DNA of 64,000 nt from Hydractinia symbiolongicarpus (lineage: Eukaryota; Cnidaria; Hydrozoa; Anthoathecata; Hydractiniidae): assembly GCF_029227915.1 (NCBI RefSeq), contig NC_079884.1, positions 24,614,001 through 24,678,000 of the forward strand, in the 5' to 3' direction. How positions within the stretch are numbered: the first letter of the stretch is position 1; each line of letters begins with the position of its first letter. A program made the position numbers and the translations under genes. The notes under the pieces are model-generated. The model had not been told where the DNA came from, searched no databases, and saw only the letters and a program-made list of their open reading frames with translations. This document shows, piece by piece, positions 49,140-60,515 of the stretch.

Positions 49140-50101
49140 ACACCAAGTTGTTTGAATATTTCAGAAATGTACACACGTGTTAATGTTAATCACAAACTTC
49201 AGATCATTTTCGTATTTTTAGGTTCATGGAAGGTTTTAACGCTGCAACAAACGCGCTCAAAAATCATAACTACCGCGGAAAACATTTTTATTTATAAGAA
49301 CAACTTGTTGGGTTTTTATGTTAAATAAACAAGGACAAATAAAACACATCCATCTGAGGGAGTCATGATTATTCCCCACTCCGACGCACTCTAAATGTAG
49401 TGTTGTCAGCCCATCTGGTGCTATCTACTGACTGCTAATCGGCTTGTGTGGCAGGCAAGCACGTTAGAGCAATGCTACACGTATCTCTAGCGGTAATGTA
49501 ACATAGTTACAGTCGGAGGGGAGGAAGGACCAGCTGTTAGGGATGGAATCGCAAAGGACGGTAAAACATCCTGTTACTTAATTACCTTCACGTTGTAAAT
49601 TTAAAAAAGATATCGACAATTCCCATAAAATTATTATTGAAATAAATACAATGAAAGTGATCTTTTAGTCCTATGGTCTTATTAAGTACATGATTCTCTT
49701 TAAAGATAAAAAGACTTTCTTATATTTTCAAAATATAATTATAAAAGTCGAACTTTAAAACACTAAAATTATTGACGTCACAGATTGTGACGTCATAAGT
49801 AAATAATAATAATAATCTTTCTTTGAATATGCATAGGTACATCTGATGTACATTCTGAGGTACATAAAAGAAACAGACTTTAAAAATAGTAAAATCAGTC
49901 TGTTTGTCAAGTTCTATGTACATTTTGTTCTAAAATGTTTCTGGTATGCTCATGATGTTCCTAAGCTAAGGTTCTTATTGTCTTGCCTTACTTAGGATCT
50001 GTTTCACTGCAGGTAAAGACATGTCTTAGGAAGCTGTTTCGTGAACAGCTACCTTGTTCATTTCGGAGGTGGTTTATAATTTTTTTTTGAAATTTTCTAC
50101 C

Positions 50102-50227
50102 ATGTTTCGATTTGAAGATAAACCTCCCAGAGCTTTGCTTTCAGGCGTCGTATACAAATTTTCGTGTAGTGGCGCCACTGATGTCAGTGAAACTGTGCGG
50201 TACTTGAGGAGTTCTGTGAATATTTAG
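50102..50227 (+). pseudogene. Penelope-like element GIY-YIG fragment
   Basis: The 41-codon frame contains FRFEDKPPRALLSGVVYKFS and CSG, matching the start of the GIY-YIG endonuclease region of Penelope-like retroelements, in the same wording as the longer fragment at 57991. It then breaks off. It is an old 5'-truncated relic. Confidence 0.6.
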
Positions 50228-50435
50228 GTGTATCACATCTCATTGGCAAAAGTTGGTGTCCCTACGACTGCATATTTCGCTCTAGCAGAAAAAGTTCGAC
50301 AGCATTTTTCTCTTGAGTTTGAACTTAGAATAAAATAGCCGCCTTAAACAGAGGAAATCTTTTGCTACGAAATTATAGCAGCGAATTAAAATGTTGTTAT
50401 TTTGTGAATAAAAAGTGCAGGAAAAAATGGTTTCT

Positions 50436-51130
50436 TGAATGAAATAGATTGCGCACTTGTTCACATTTCCTTAAATTTCATTGGCTGAAAAACTCCAGAG
50501 ATATAATACGCGCAGAAAAAGTTAAATGAGTTTAACTTTTCGAGAGAAGCTTGGGAGCATGTTTTTTACGTCGAGTCAGCGGTCATTCTACTTTAGTGTA
50601 CATAGAATAAAATGTAGAATCAAATTCAAAATTCAACCATTAACATGTCTCCTTGATTGTCATATGGAGTACTAATAGATAATTACATTTCTGCTTAGGA
50701 TTTGTAAATATAATATATATACAATAGAGGATGTATTTTAAGGTGTATATTATTAACAAAAACTTGTTCTGCATAAACATTCTCAAATTGTCTCTTCCAT
50801 TCAATTTCTCCACTTTTTAACAGATTCTATGGTAATAAGTGCTTTCTTAACTACAGCTTTTCACAAAACATCATAAAAATTATATTTTTTCTAAATAATT
50901 AAATTATTTTTAAAAAATAATTATAAACGAGGTTAAAACACTGTAATATTGTCTTCAGTGTAGTGTGGCGTCATGAACAAATGACCATAACTGCAGGAGG
51001 ATGTTGAAGGGAAAATTCCTTAAGGTGTGTTTCCACGACTGCATTTTCCACCTCAGCCACCTCTCTGGCGTTTTTCAACCAATGAAATTTAAGGAAATGT
51101 AAACAATTGCGCAATCTATTATATTCATGA
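50436..51130. repeat. Inverted pair of 60-bp segments
   Basis: GATTGCGCACTTGTTCACAT TTCCTTAAATTTCATTGGC (50447 on) and the reverse complement of 51068-51130 match at most positions. About 570 bases lie between. The pair could be the ends of a foldback element or two independent insertions of one repeat. Confidence 0.5.
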
Positions 51131-52279
51131 TTCGTGCAAGAACTTTTTTTAATAGCACAGAGAGTAGGGAAGTGTCTCAAATTGGTGCAAAAATCCCACT
51201 TATTTTGCATTTGTAATGAAGCCTTCTTCCTCTATTTGTCTGTTAACTAAAATAACTCTTTTATACATAACTGAACTATATCAGCAAAATATTTTTAATG
51301 ATAAAAAGCAAGAAATGTACAATATATACAAAATTTTAAGGAGAGCTAAGGTATATGCACAAATGATGATGAAAAATGCAGAACACCAGAAGGCAAACAA
51401 TTGGTGTGTAAAAAGGTTAATTGTAAAATTGGACTGATTAGCAAAAACAGATCTATCAAAATAGAACTGCTAACTAAAATTTCCTGCGAAACACATTGAA
51501 AAATGTTTATTTTATATCAGATCAGAACAAAACTGTGAAATTGCGAAATTTTATTCCTTAAGAAATGTAAAAAGCTTGAACTACGAAAATACTTTCCGCA
51601 ATATTCCTAAAATCGCCCAAACATTAGATTCTTTCGAATTGTCGAGATGTTAATTTTTTTTACGTTGAAATAAAATGAAAGCGAAAGCTAAGTGATTTTA
51701 AGACTTTCATAAACATTTAAAGGGTAGCTTTGAGTAATAGCCGATATCTAAAACTGATGGAGGTATTGGCTCAAAATTCGACGCACTACTGCAGTCTAAT
51801 TGATTACTTCAAAAAGTCTGGTAATTAAACGAAAAACTTGGGGTATTTCGCTTTTAATAAAAAAATTCCTTTCTTTACTATTGCTTAGAAATATTATATT
51901 TATGCACTTGTTTATTATCATTTGGATATTTTGTTGGAAATAACCTGAATATTATAATCACAATTGTTTAGAACAATACTATGGTTTAATGCACAAACAA
52001 ATTTCATGTTCATATCGTCCTCGAAAACTAAAGTGTTTGAGAATTAAAGTTTACTTGAACGATTTTATAAACAACTCATCCAAAATTAATTGCAAACTGT
52101 ACCCTGCACACGTAATCACAAACACTTGTACGGAATTTCAATTTGTTTCACGATCTTAGCGCTTTTCCAATTCAGAATCATTTTGAATTAAAAAAACTCC
52201 ATAGTGAATTGAATCTTTTTTGCGAGCTTTATACACGAACGTGCACCAATTTTAAAATGCAAAATATATAAAATTGAAA

Positions 52280-52471
52280 TTACCACAAACAAAGAGAAAA
52301 TACAAGCAAAAACCGTAGCAAACGCAAATATTGAGGTGTGCTTTTAAGATTGTCCAAAAAAATCACAAAACTTGTAAATGTACGTAAGATATAAGAGGCA
52401 AGTACAACATGTATGACAAATTGTGTAGCTATAACTGAAAAAGAAGATTTGTAACAATTTCCCTTTAACAT
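52280..52471 (-). other. Hydrophobic open frame downstream of the lectin-like fragment
   Basis: The 63-codon frame begins MLKGNCYKSSF and holds a hydrophobic stretch (ATQFVIHVVLASYIL). The same stretch is present downstream of the intact gene (59774 leftwards), where a one-base deletion gives a stop after FTSL. A 64-base intron (59838-59775) would join it in frame to the intact gene and make a membrane-anchored form. The splice signals are weak, so this may simply be duplicated 3' flank. Confidence 0.25.
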
Positions 52472-52532
52472 ACTGTCGACAGAATTGGCTGTCTAAAATA
52501 AGTGCTGATAAATAAAAATGTCAGGTATATAA

Positions 52533-52942
52533 CTACCCTATTTTGTTTACTTTAAATAATGTTTGAACGACTTCTCCGCAGGAAGGGTATTCTACTAACG
52601 GTTGATTGGGGGTTAAAATCCACGCCTTATATACATGAATGCAACTTTTAGAAGCCACGAATTGGATGCGATATTGCTCATTTTGTGAAACAAGTAGTTC
52701 GAAGGTCGGGGCGTCATGACAATCGCCAACAATCAGGTATTTTTTGTCGGAATCTCCTTTTTTGACGCATAGATTGCCATTCCTTAACTTCTTTTCTTCG
52801 TAAGAAAACAAAGTGTTCGATGAATACGAACACTTATCCACAACCACCGAGTTTGATGCATTTACTTGCATGCATTGGTGCTTGGCACTTGCTAATTGTA
52901 GTCGAAATGGACAAACATCTTTCGTGTCGTAAAACGAACAAG
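52533..52942 (-). pseudogene. Ricin-B-type lectin-like half of an interrupted gene
   Basis: Read leftwards from 52942, the frame contains FYDTKDVCPFRLQLAS, NLCVKKGDSDK, LIVGDCHDAPTFELLV and ends FKVNKIG at 52533. It is the counterpart of residues 94-226 of the intact protein at 60515-59835, with Lys and Asp substitutions and a two-residue insertion (AK before HQC). Homology stops abruptly at 52942, and the other half resumes at 56118. This half alone has no signal peptide. Confidence 0.75.
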
Positions 52943-53692
52943 AAGCCCTGTGGCGTAAAGATTTCCGCCATTAGCAATAATCTGAAAAAGTACGGAACTT
53001 TAAAGAGGACTGAGTAATATGGGGGAACAAAAATCATTGAATATTCTAAAATTTTAAATTTTAATTTTTGATTATTATTGTAACTGTAAATCATAGCTAA
53101 CTTAACTTACATAAACTTCATTTCTTTATAAAAACAATTTAAAAAAAATAATAAACCTGAAAATTGATGAACAATAAAAACAAAAAAAGGAATAACGACA
53201 AGGCTGAAAATTTATCTATTTTCTCTTTTTCTCTGAAAAACAACTTGGAAAATATCTTTAAAGGTAGCAGCAATTTTTTTTTTACATAATCAGTTACGAA
53301 AGGTTATTTTCATCAGACTACATATTCTTATTTTTTCTTTTGCAACACACTTGTCATGATTTTATAGCTATAATACATTATCTTTCACCAAAAATATTCA
53401 GTCTCAACAATTCCTCTTTAAATTAAAAATCGTGAATAATTAATTAGTTCTGCTGAATATAGCTTTAGTCTACGTGCTTGCAAAATTGTACAGAAGGAAA
53501 TGACGTAATTATTAAAGGGAAACGTTTATAATATCAAAGATGGCGCATTATAAGACGATCTTCATTATGCTACACTGAACGAGCATTATCTTTCGATAGC
53601 ATATAAAATTTAAAATAAAGTATTGTTCATTGGATAATAAAACAATTTGTTGCACTGTTAGGATTCTTATTGGCTTAAAAGTCATTTTAGCC

Positions 53693-53805
53693 TCGCTCTC
53701 AGAAAAAAATTGTCAAAACGTCCAGGCTAGCCGCGCTGTCTCCATCTATCTCTCTATCTCCTCAGCCGATTTTAAAGATTCCGCCTTCGCTGGCGGATAT
53801 CAAAA
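53693..53805. repeat. Direct repeat, left copy, within the insertion
   Basis: It runs from TAGCCTCGCTCTCAGA through GTCCAGGCTAGC, a TCTATC-rich stretch, then GATTTTAAAGATTCCGCC and a GGCGGATATCAA end. It matches 55965-56117 in order and orientation; the right copy carries about 40 extra bases. Confidence 0.65.
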
Positions 53806-54949
53806 GATATAGGAAGCCGGCTTTAACAATTTCCGCCACACTCATAAGGTCTTGTGAGGTTTCCGTTTTTCCTAGGTCCGTCTGTTGGAGATACAGAAGT
53901 GGGTACGCAGGTTCCTCGTGCTTGCTTTTGTTGCTTTTAACATGGTCATTCAAACCGCGATTTTAAGGAAAAAAGTGTGCGCATGCGCCAAAATTTTAGA
54001 CTAGCAACTGATTGCAAATGAAAAAAAATTGTACAGCTATATATATGTTAAACGAAAAAGCTAACAATTTACACATTTTTAGACATTTCAGCCTAGACCA
54101 ATCCCTAATCGTGAGATTTTTTACCACGAAAGTCAATCTGAATTATATAAAAATACTTTACAAATTAGGCTATTACAAGTATTTTTTTATTTCAATTCAT
54201 AATCTGTATTTAACAAATATATTCTTTTTTCAAACGCATCCAACAAAAAGTGGTAATTGAGTAAATCAGCAAGCTCTTCTGTTTCATCATTGTTCCATCT
54301 TTTTTTTAACCGCTTCTGTCAACAAATCTTCACATGCAAATCACGTTTGAATGACGCTTGAAATTGTGAATTGTTGGGTAAAAATTAGTTCAATGAAATC
54401 GTGGCAACATGTTTTGTATCATAGAACAATTTGGGACTGGTTCCCTAAAATGTGAAAAAACAGAAAGTACAATAAAAGCTACCCGAATCACCAAGAACCA
54501 CCCAAAATCACAAAGACGCATGCGTGTCCAATCGTTTTCAATCTTTTATAATTCAAAAATTTAACGGACCAGCCATCAACGTTCAATGGACCCAGGGTAC
54601 CAACCTCGTACAGCCGACTTCCCGCAAAACGAAAAGTTTCTTTTTCAAGTCTCAATTATAAAATGTAATTTTTTGTACGAAAAAGTTTCATAATTCCCAA
54701 CTTCTTACTAAATATAAGGTCTTCTACCTAACAGGAGTCTTTCCCTTTAAAGTTTATGGAATACACGTTCGATATCGGTTTGAGACAAAAAATTTAAAGA
54801 ACGCCTACTCTGCGAAAACGAAATCACATTCGAAAAGTACTATCCAACTGCAGAGCTAGTGCGGTATCAAAGTTGAAAACTAAGTCTATTCTCGCAACAA
54901 ACCTGACTCAACTCAATCGTCATCAACTGCTAATTCTGATATCAATCAG

Positions 54950-55260
54950 ATGATCCATCGTCAAAAAAGCAAAGAAATCAAGAAATGCAAATTCTGTGCC
55001 CAGCAAACGGCAAAATATGCAATACCTGTAAAAGTAAAGGACACTTTTCTAAATAATGTCGAAAATCTAATCAAACTTATCTCAACATAATAATAAACCA
55101 AAGAGATAATCGATCTCTCAACCAATAATACAATGGTTACGTATAAAATAGACACTGGTGCTTGTGTAAACGTTCTATCGATCTCTGTCTTTCAACGTCT
55201 CAGCAAAAAAGCAATGAGTGTGACATCCTACTCATATATTTTATATACATACCACACGAA
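54950..55260 (+). pseudogene. Ty3/gypsy gag zinc knuckle and protease relic
   Basis: One frame reads CPANGKICNTCKSKGHFSK, stop, CRK: a CX2CX4HX4C zinc knuckle with a stop at one position, preceded by the CPAxGK wording of one gypsy group. About 50 codons on, another frame reads TYKIDTGACVNVLSISVFQ, the Asp-Thr-Gly-Ala active site of a retropepsin. No reverse transcriptase follows. It is a decayed fragment. Confidence 0.7.
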
Positions 55261-55964
55261 AACCTGCTTGAAAAGTATCACTCTGAAATTATTCTTGAAT
55301 TAATGTTGCATAGTCCTATTTTTATCTTTAATATATTATAAAAAACATTTACACCTGTGAAAAACATGTCAATTTCCTATGTGCTCATGCAAGTTTTTAA
55401 AATTTGATATAAGAACTGCCCTAGATTTTTATATGCTTTTCGTTAAAGTTATGTGCAGGACTTTTGGGGTATGAGAGGCTTTATGTCGTACAGTTTTCCA
55501 CTATGATGAAAGGCTCGTTGATAGACAAAGTAAAGTTGACATAAATTCTGTGTGCAAACAGTGGTGTTACCTGCACTTTTTACGGTATATGCAGCTTATT
55601 AGCACTCACATCACATAATTCTCTGGTTTCTGAAAGCTATGGCATGTCCACTTCTTAAGCTTGCTAAATTTAGTAATGTTTCAGAATTTGGGTATCAAAA
55701 TATAATCTTACCGAAGCAGTCGACGACAATTTCTGCACACCAACAACAGAAGTACGATAGGTGTCTTTTATATATATATATATATATATTTATGTATTTA
55801 TATCGTTTTCACAGTATCAAATATATAGCTAGTTTAGCAATAAATCAATTTAATCAGCAAACTGCTTTTCACCAGCATGAAACTTTCTGGCTACCTAAAT
55901 AAATTCCCTGGGTGGGAGGGAATTACCCTTTGTATATGTATTTCTATTAGTTTAAAACGCAATA

Positions 55965-56117
55965 TAGCCTCGTTCTCAGAACTAAATGTGTCAAAACGAG
56001 AATTTAGGCTTTAGCCTAGATAAGTTTTAGGCGTCCAGGCTCTGGGCTGTCTCTATCTATCTATCTCTCTATCTTCCCAGGCGATTTTAAAGATTCCGCC
56101 CTCGCCGGCGGAAATCA
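55965..56117. repeat. Direct repeat, right copy, at the insertion border
   Basis: It starts TAGCCTCGTTCTCAGA and ends GATTCCGCCCTCGCCGGCGG AAATCA exactly where homology to the lectin-like gene begins. A TATC-type microsatellite sits inside. It could be the end of the inserted element. Confidence 0.65.
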
Positions 56118-56396
56118 ATAATTTTTCGTTGTCACCAATTCCTTCAAGCATCTACGATGCGGAAGCAATTCACAGATATAGTAGCCATTGCCGGCGAAAA
56201 TATTCACGGATTTGCATTTGGAGTTGTACAGACAATGCATGAAACATATTTCATGACTTTGAACTTCCATCTCTTGTATTGCTTTTACATTAAGCTTTTT
56301 GTTCCGACCTTTTCCATACAGCATAATTTCGTCTCTGGCGTAAACATGAACGAAAAACAAAATGAGAATATATATTCGACACTTTTGTTCGTCCAT
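56118..56396 (-). pseudogene. PAN/apple half of an interrupted gene
   Basis: Read leftwards from 56396 (ATG), the 93 residues begin MDEQKCRIYILILFFVHVYA, a signal peptide, followed by a PAN/apple-like Cys pattern (CFMHC, CKSVNI, CELL, RRC) and KELVTTKNY, where homology to the intact paralogue ends; a stop follows in the inserted sequence. The 5' flank up to about 56500 also matches the 5' flank of the intact gene. As it stands it could encode a secreted PAN-only protein. Confidence 0.75.
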
Positions 56397-56499
56397 TTCA
56401 GAAGCTGTTTTATTTCACCACCAAATATACATTTTTATCGATTAATGTACCCACGTATTTATTGATTTATTACTAAGAAGATTGAGCAATATTAATGGC

Positions 56500-57990
56500 T
56501 AAACTAGTTGTGGAAGAATCCACTAAAAGATTCTTTAATAATTCATTGTCCCTCTCATCATGAAACGTTTTGTTTTCAATTTCAATAAAAAGGCTTGAAA
56601 AATCAATTTTTGAATGAAATAGACAACAGGAGTAACAATTTGTCCGCAATTTTTCCCAGAACAAATAATTATTTATGACAAAGCAATTATATTCACTAAA
56701 AACTCGTCAGCGTAAATTTAAATTAGAATACTAGCGACTGAAATAGCTTCATTTTGACACACTTTTGTAGCAATTCAAAAATGTAAATGAAAGTTTCATA
56801 AAGGACAGAATATATATTTTTAGGAGATATAGGTAGGACATATAGTTTTATAGGTGGTAGTCATTGCACAATGCTGAGAATAATATCGGAAATATTTTCT
56901 GAAATGAAAAATAGCAAAGCGTACAAAATGCTGACGTCATTCCAAAAATTGCGTTATAAACGATTTCACTGTTCATTTCTCGATCAATCAAGATGAGGGA
57001 TGACCCCAATGTTGATGAAGTAACACCAGTATCTTGAACCTAAACACTAGAGCTACTTTCAACCATAAAAGTACCTTCAACATCTTCGTCAAGAAGCGTT
57101 CCAAAGGTAATGAGAAGACAAAGCGGTGTTCAGACTAGAAATGAAGTTGCCAAAATGTTGATGATAGCCTTGTAATCGACCAGGAATGAAAGACTTATGA
57201 AATAGACGAGATGTTCTGTTTAGGCCTAGTTAAAGATCTCTTTCCAAGAAAAAAAGATGATTTTAAAAGACGAGATAAATAACCTGATTGCAGAACATTT
57301 AGATGAGGAGGGAAATTGCATAATATAAAGATATAATTATCTATTTGTTCCTCCCTGTATTGTTATACTTCTTAAATACAGTCATCCTAGAGGGAATAAT
57401 TAATAATATTTTAAATGGACATTTATATAAGTTTTAGGAGAAAGATGTGTGCCAACATTAGATTTGAATTTTCCATAGGTCTAAAGATAACAAGAACTTT
57501 GAAGTACTAACAAGATATATTGTATTTTATGTAAACAGTAAAAAAAAATGAATTCCTACTTTAAAGTCTAATTTTAAGAAAATGCTGTACTTATTCTTAT
57601 ATAAGTCGTTAGAGCAGTCAACTGACTGAAATACTAATTTTTCTTCCTTCAATTTTTTTCCATTTGAATGAAGTATCATTGTACTAAAAGGCATGCGACA
57701 ACTACTTACGGAGCCGGAGGAGATCTTCCTTTTTGTCGGGAGGGGGTCATAAAAGTTATAAAAAGAGACCAGTACTAAAGTTGTTTCGTAATTATTAAAT
57801 AAAAATACAATTCCTCATCGGGATCTGGGTGAAAAATATTTTTTGTGTTAGCTCTCGCACGCTTCATGCGAACATATATGCTCGACATGCGAACCAGATC
57901 AGATTCTCTAAACTCTTTAGTTCGTTTTAACCTCATTGTAGACTCGAAGTAGTATTTACCTCTAATACGTGCCTGAGTAATTATTTCTCA
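56500..57990. other. Intergenic stretch left of the Penelope fragment
   Basis: AT-rich with no recognisable gene. Between about 57060 and 57300 several frames look coding in short patches but are interrupted by many stops, so this may be an old, unidentifiable relic. Confidence 0.4.
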
Positions 57991-58344
57991 TTTAAAGATT
58001 GTATACCGAAACTTCTATGCTCCGGACTTGTTTATAAGTTTACGTGTAGTGACTGCAATGTCACTTATTATGGCAAGTCTATTCGCTATTTTAAAGTTCG
58101 GATGTCCGAATACATGGAAGTTTCGCCACTGACTGGTAAAAAAGTTAAGGTTTTGCCAGCCACTGCTGTATTACAACATATTTTGGACTCTTCTTCATGC
58201 TCTTCACCATCTTCTGAGAATTTTAATATTCTAACGCGTGAGTCTAAAAATTTTAAAGTCACACAAAAGGAGAGTCTGCTCATTGAGCGAGACCAACCAT
58301 TCTTCATTAGGTTGGTTAATTCTATGCCTCTTGAGCTATTTTGA
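57991..58344 (+). pseudogene. Penelope-like element, C-terminal GIY-YIG endonuclease fragment
   Basis: The frame is open for 117 codons to the TGA at 58342-58344. It holds FKDCIPKLLCSGLVYKFTC, SDCNVTYYGKS, an Arg on the next helix (RYFKVRMSEYM), LTGKKVKVLP, ILTRESKNFK, ESLLIERDQP and the terminal PLELF. This order is typical of the GIY-YIG domain at the C-terminus of Penelope-like (Neptune/Penelope) retroelements. The matching reverse transcriptase is missing upstream, as in the 5'-truncated copies common for this class. Confidence 0.8.
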
Positions 58345-59834
58345 TACGAGTCATTAATTATATTATTACTTTTTATTTTATAACGTGATGATTTTGTTAA
58401 GATATTGATTATGTGAATGGAAAATTATTATAAAATATTATTATTGTTATTTTGGCGCCATTTTTTTAACACTCTTTTTGAGTCGCGAAATACAATTCCT
58501 CAGTGTTTGAAGATTTCACAACCCGAAAATTTGATTCTCAGCATTACAAATTCAATCTGCGTGATATTTAAATTCATTTGCGATTTTGGCGATTTTCCAA
58601 CACTTCAAAGGAGAACAATCATAAACAGGGTTGCAACTAATGACATTTTATCACTTGTTGTTCTCTACCGGCATCGTCCCCAGGGTCAATTTTTTTAACC
58701 TTTGATATCGATCCTAATATAAAAAAAGTGAAAAATAACTTTGGGAACAACGAGGTTTGTTATATACAGTTTTTTTATAGGAATAAATTCTGTAGGAACG
58801 TATGTCTTTAGAGGTCTGGAACTTTAGCGCATGTTAAGAACAATTAAGGCTTTTTTAATATCAAAAAGCACTAAAACTCTGCTTTAAAATTCAAAAATAA
58901 CAAAGGAAGAGAAAAATTAGGAGCAATTTAAGAACACGAGTGGTTAACCAGTGGAAGAATCCACGACTCTGATGGTCTTTAGATTTCCACCCGTCGTACA
59001 GATTTCCCGTATCTCTATTTTGTGTATTCTTGCCAGCCTGTTAGTATAGAGTAGTGAAACTTAGTTGGACGGGGGTTATTAATATGATTGTAGGTGCAAT
59101 TATAATGCGGTTTCCACTGCAAAATACACTGGAATTCACCCGTCACGTATATTTCCCGCATTGATATTTCTTGAATCTTGCAAGAGAATAATCTGCGGTA
59201 ATCATGGCCCTTGTAAATTATAGTCACTGAAGTTGAAAAAAAAATACCTCTTGCTTTTTTAGGGCCTAATTTATTAGAAAAACAAACAAAATATATAAAA
59301 ATTTTAAGGCTTTAGATTGTAAAGTTTAGAGTCGTTGAAAAAAAGTTGAGTGTTTTTGTACAAATGCAACTGCGTTCATCAAATTCTAACGTGATTAAAA
59401 ATTCATGTTGACGTTTTCACTATTCAGAACAATTTTTAATGAATAATCCGAAACAAGGAATTGAATTCGTCAGTTATATACAGACCCTAAAATAACTTTT
59501 ATATGAATAGTTATAATTAACTTTTGTGCGAGCTATATACACGATAGTGCACGAGTTTCAAAATGCAAAATATATAAAATTGAAATTACCACAAACAAAG
59601 AGAAAATACAAAAAACCGTAGCAAACGCAAATATTAAGGTGTGCTTTTAAGATTGTCCAAAAAAATCACAAACTTGTAAATGTACGTAAGATATAAGAGA
59701 CAAGTACAACATGTATGACAAATTGTGTAGCTATAGCTGAAAAAGAAGATTTGTAACAATTTTCCTTTAACATACTGTCGACAGAATTGGCTGTCTAAAA
59801 TAAGTGCTGATAAATAAAAATGTCAGGTATATAA
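58345..59834. other. Intergenic region, repeats and gene 3' flank
   Basis: There is a GTGGAAGAATCCAC hairpin near 58952-58965 and two loosely similar CACCCGTC ... ATTTCCCG segments (58988 on and 59138 on), reminiscent of the repeat at 1141-1330. From 59525 the sequence is the duplicated 3' flank of the lectin-like gene. No gene is called in 58345-59525. Confidence 0.45.
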
Positions 59835-60515
59835 CTACCCTATTTTGTTTACTTTAAATAATGTGTGCTCGGCTTCTCCGCAGGAAGGGTATTTTACTAA
59901 CGGTTGATTGGGGATTGAAGCACTTGCTTGATATACATGAATGCAACTTTCAGAAATTTCCACAAATTTGATGATGCGATATTGTCTATTTTTTGAAACA
60001 AGTAGTTCGAAGGTCGGGGCATCATGACAATCGCCAACAATCAGGAAACTGTCCGAATCTCTTTGTTTGACGCATAGATTGCCGTTCCTTAACTTCTTGC
60101 CTTTGTGAGAAAAAAATGTGTTCGATGAATTCGAACACTTATTCACAACCACCGAGTTTGATGCATTTATTTGCATGCATTGATGCGTGGCTAATTGTAG
60201 TCGAAATTGACAATCATCTTTTGTGTCGTAAAAGGAATAATTCATCTCAGTCACCAGTTCCTTCAGGCATCTATGATGCGGAAGCAATCCACACATATAA
60301 TGACCATTGCCGGCGAAAATATTCACGGATTTGCATTTGGAGTTGTACAGACAATGCATGAAACATATTTCATGACTTTGAACTTCCATCTTTTGTATTG
60401 CTGTTACATTAAGCTTTTTATTCCAACCTTTTTCATATAGCATAATTTCGTCTCTGGCGTAAACATGAGCGAAAAACAAAATGAGAATATATATTCGATA
60501 CTTTTGTTCGTCCAT
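59835..60515 (-). CDS. Secreted PAN/apple plus ricin-B-type lectin-like protein
   Basis: The single-exon frame gives 226 residues. Residues 1-20 (MDEQKYRIYILILFFAHVYA) look like a signal peptide. Residues about 45-90 have an apple/PAN-like pattern with Cys51, 55, 61, 75 and 83. Residues about 104-225 resemble a beta-trefoil ricin-B-type unit: QCMQINAS, CSNSSNTFF, NGNLCVKQ, LIVGDC and SCIHVYQ, with paired Cys. The second domain fits the sugar-binding fold only; nothing suggests a catalytic toxin chain. Several NxS/T sites are present. It is probably secreted and may bind glycans or proteins outside the cell; the target is unknown. A second copy lies 4 kb to the left, broken in two. The start is shared with that copy (MDEQK). 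The domain calls rest on pattern and not on a search. Confidence 0.75.
   Translation of the reverse strand: MDEQKYRIYILILFFAHVYARDEIMLYEKGWNKKLNVTAIQKMEVQSHEICFMHCLYNSKCKSVNIFAGNGHYMCGLLPHHRCLKELVTEMNYSFYDTKDDCQFRLQLATHQCMQINASNSVVVNKCSNSSNTFFSHKGKKLRNGNLCVKQRDSDSFLIVGDCHDAPTFELLVSKNRQYRIIKFVEISESCIHVYQASASIPNQPLVKYPSCGEAEHTLFKVNKIG

Larger units (their letters stand above)
49140..52279. other. Intergenic region with retroelement fragments
   Basis: No complete gene is seen. It includes a Penelope-like GIY-YIG fragment (50102-50227) and a pair of inverted copies of about 60 bases (50436-50498 and 51068-51130). From about 52215 the sequence matches the 3' flank of the intact lectin-like gene (59525 on), so the duplicated segment begins there. 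Confidence 0.5.
52943..56117. mobile_element. About 3.2 kb insertion splitting the lectin-like gene
   Basis: The two homology breakpoints fall at the same codon of the intact paralogue (after the Asn-Tyr of MNYSF), with a possible TTATT/TTGTT target duplication. Inside are a Ty3/gypsy gag-protease relic (about 54950-55260) and two direct copies of one repeat (53693-53805 and 55965-56117). I cannot say whether this was one insertion or several. An intron cannot be wholly excluded, but no good donor is seen at 56118. Confidence 0.6.

Noticed and set aside
49380-49560. GC-richer segment with a possible tRNA-like pattern
   Set aside because: No proper A/B box spacing or stem pairing could be found.
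56157-56465. Plus-strand frames over the lectin-like genes (also 60116-60440)
   Set aside because: They are antisense shadows; the minus strand carries the signal peptide and cysteine pattern conserved between copies.
58417-58698. 93-codon plus frame right of the Penelope fragment
   Set aside because: No motif, AT-rich composition, and no relation to known Penelope 3' ends that I can see.
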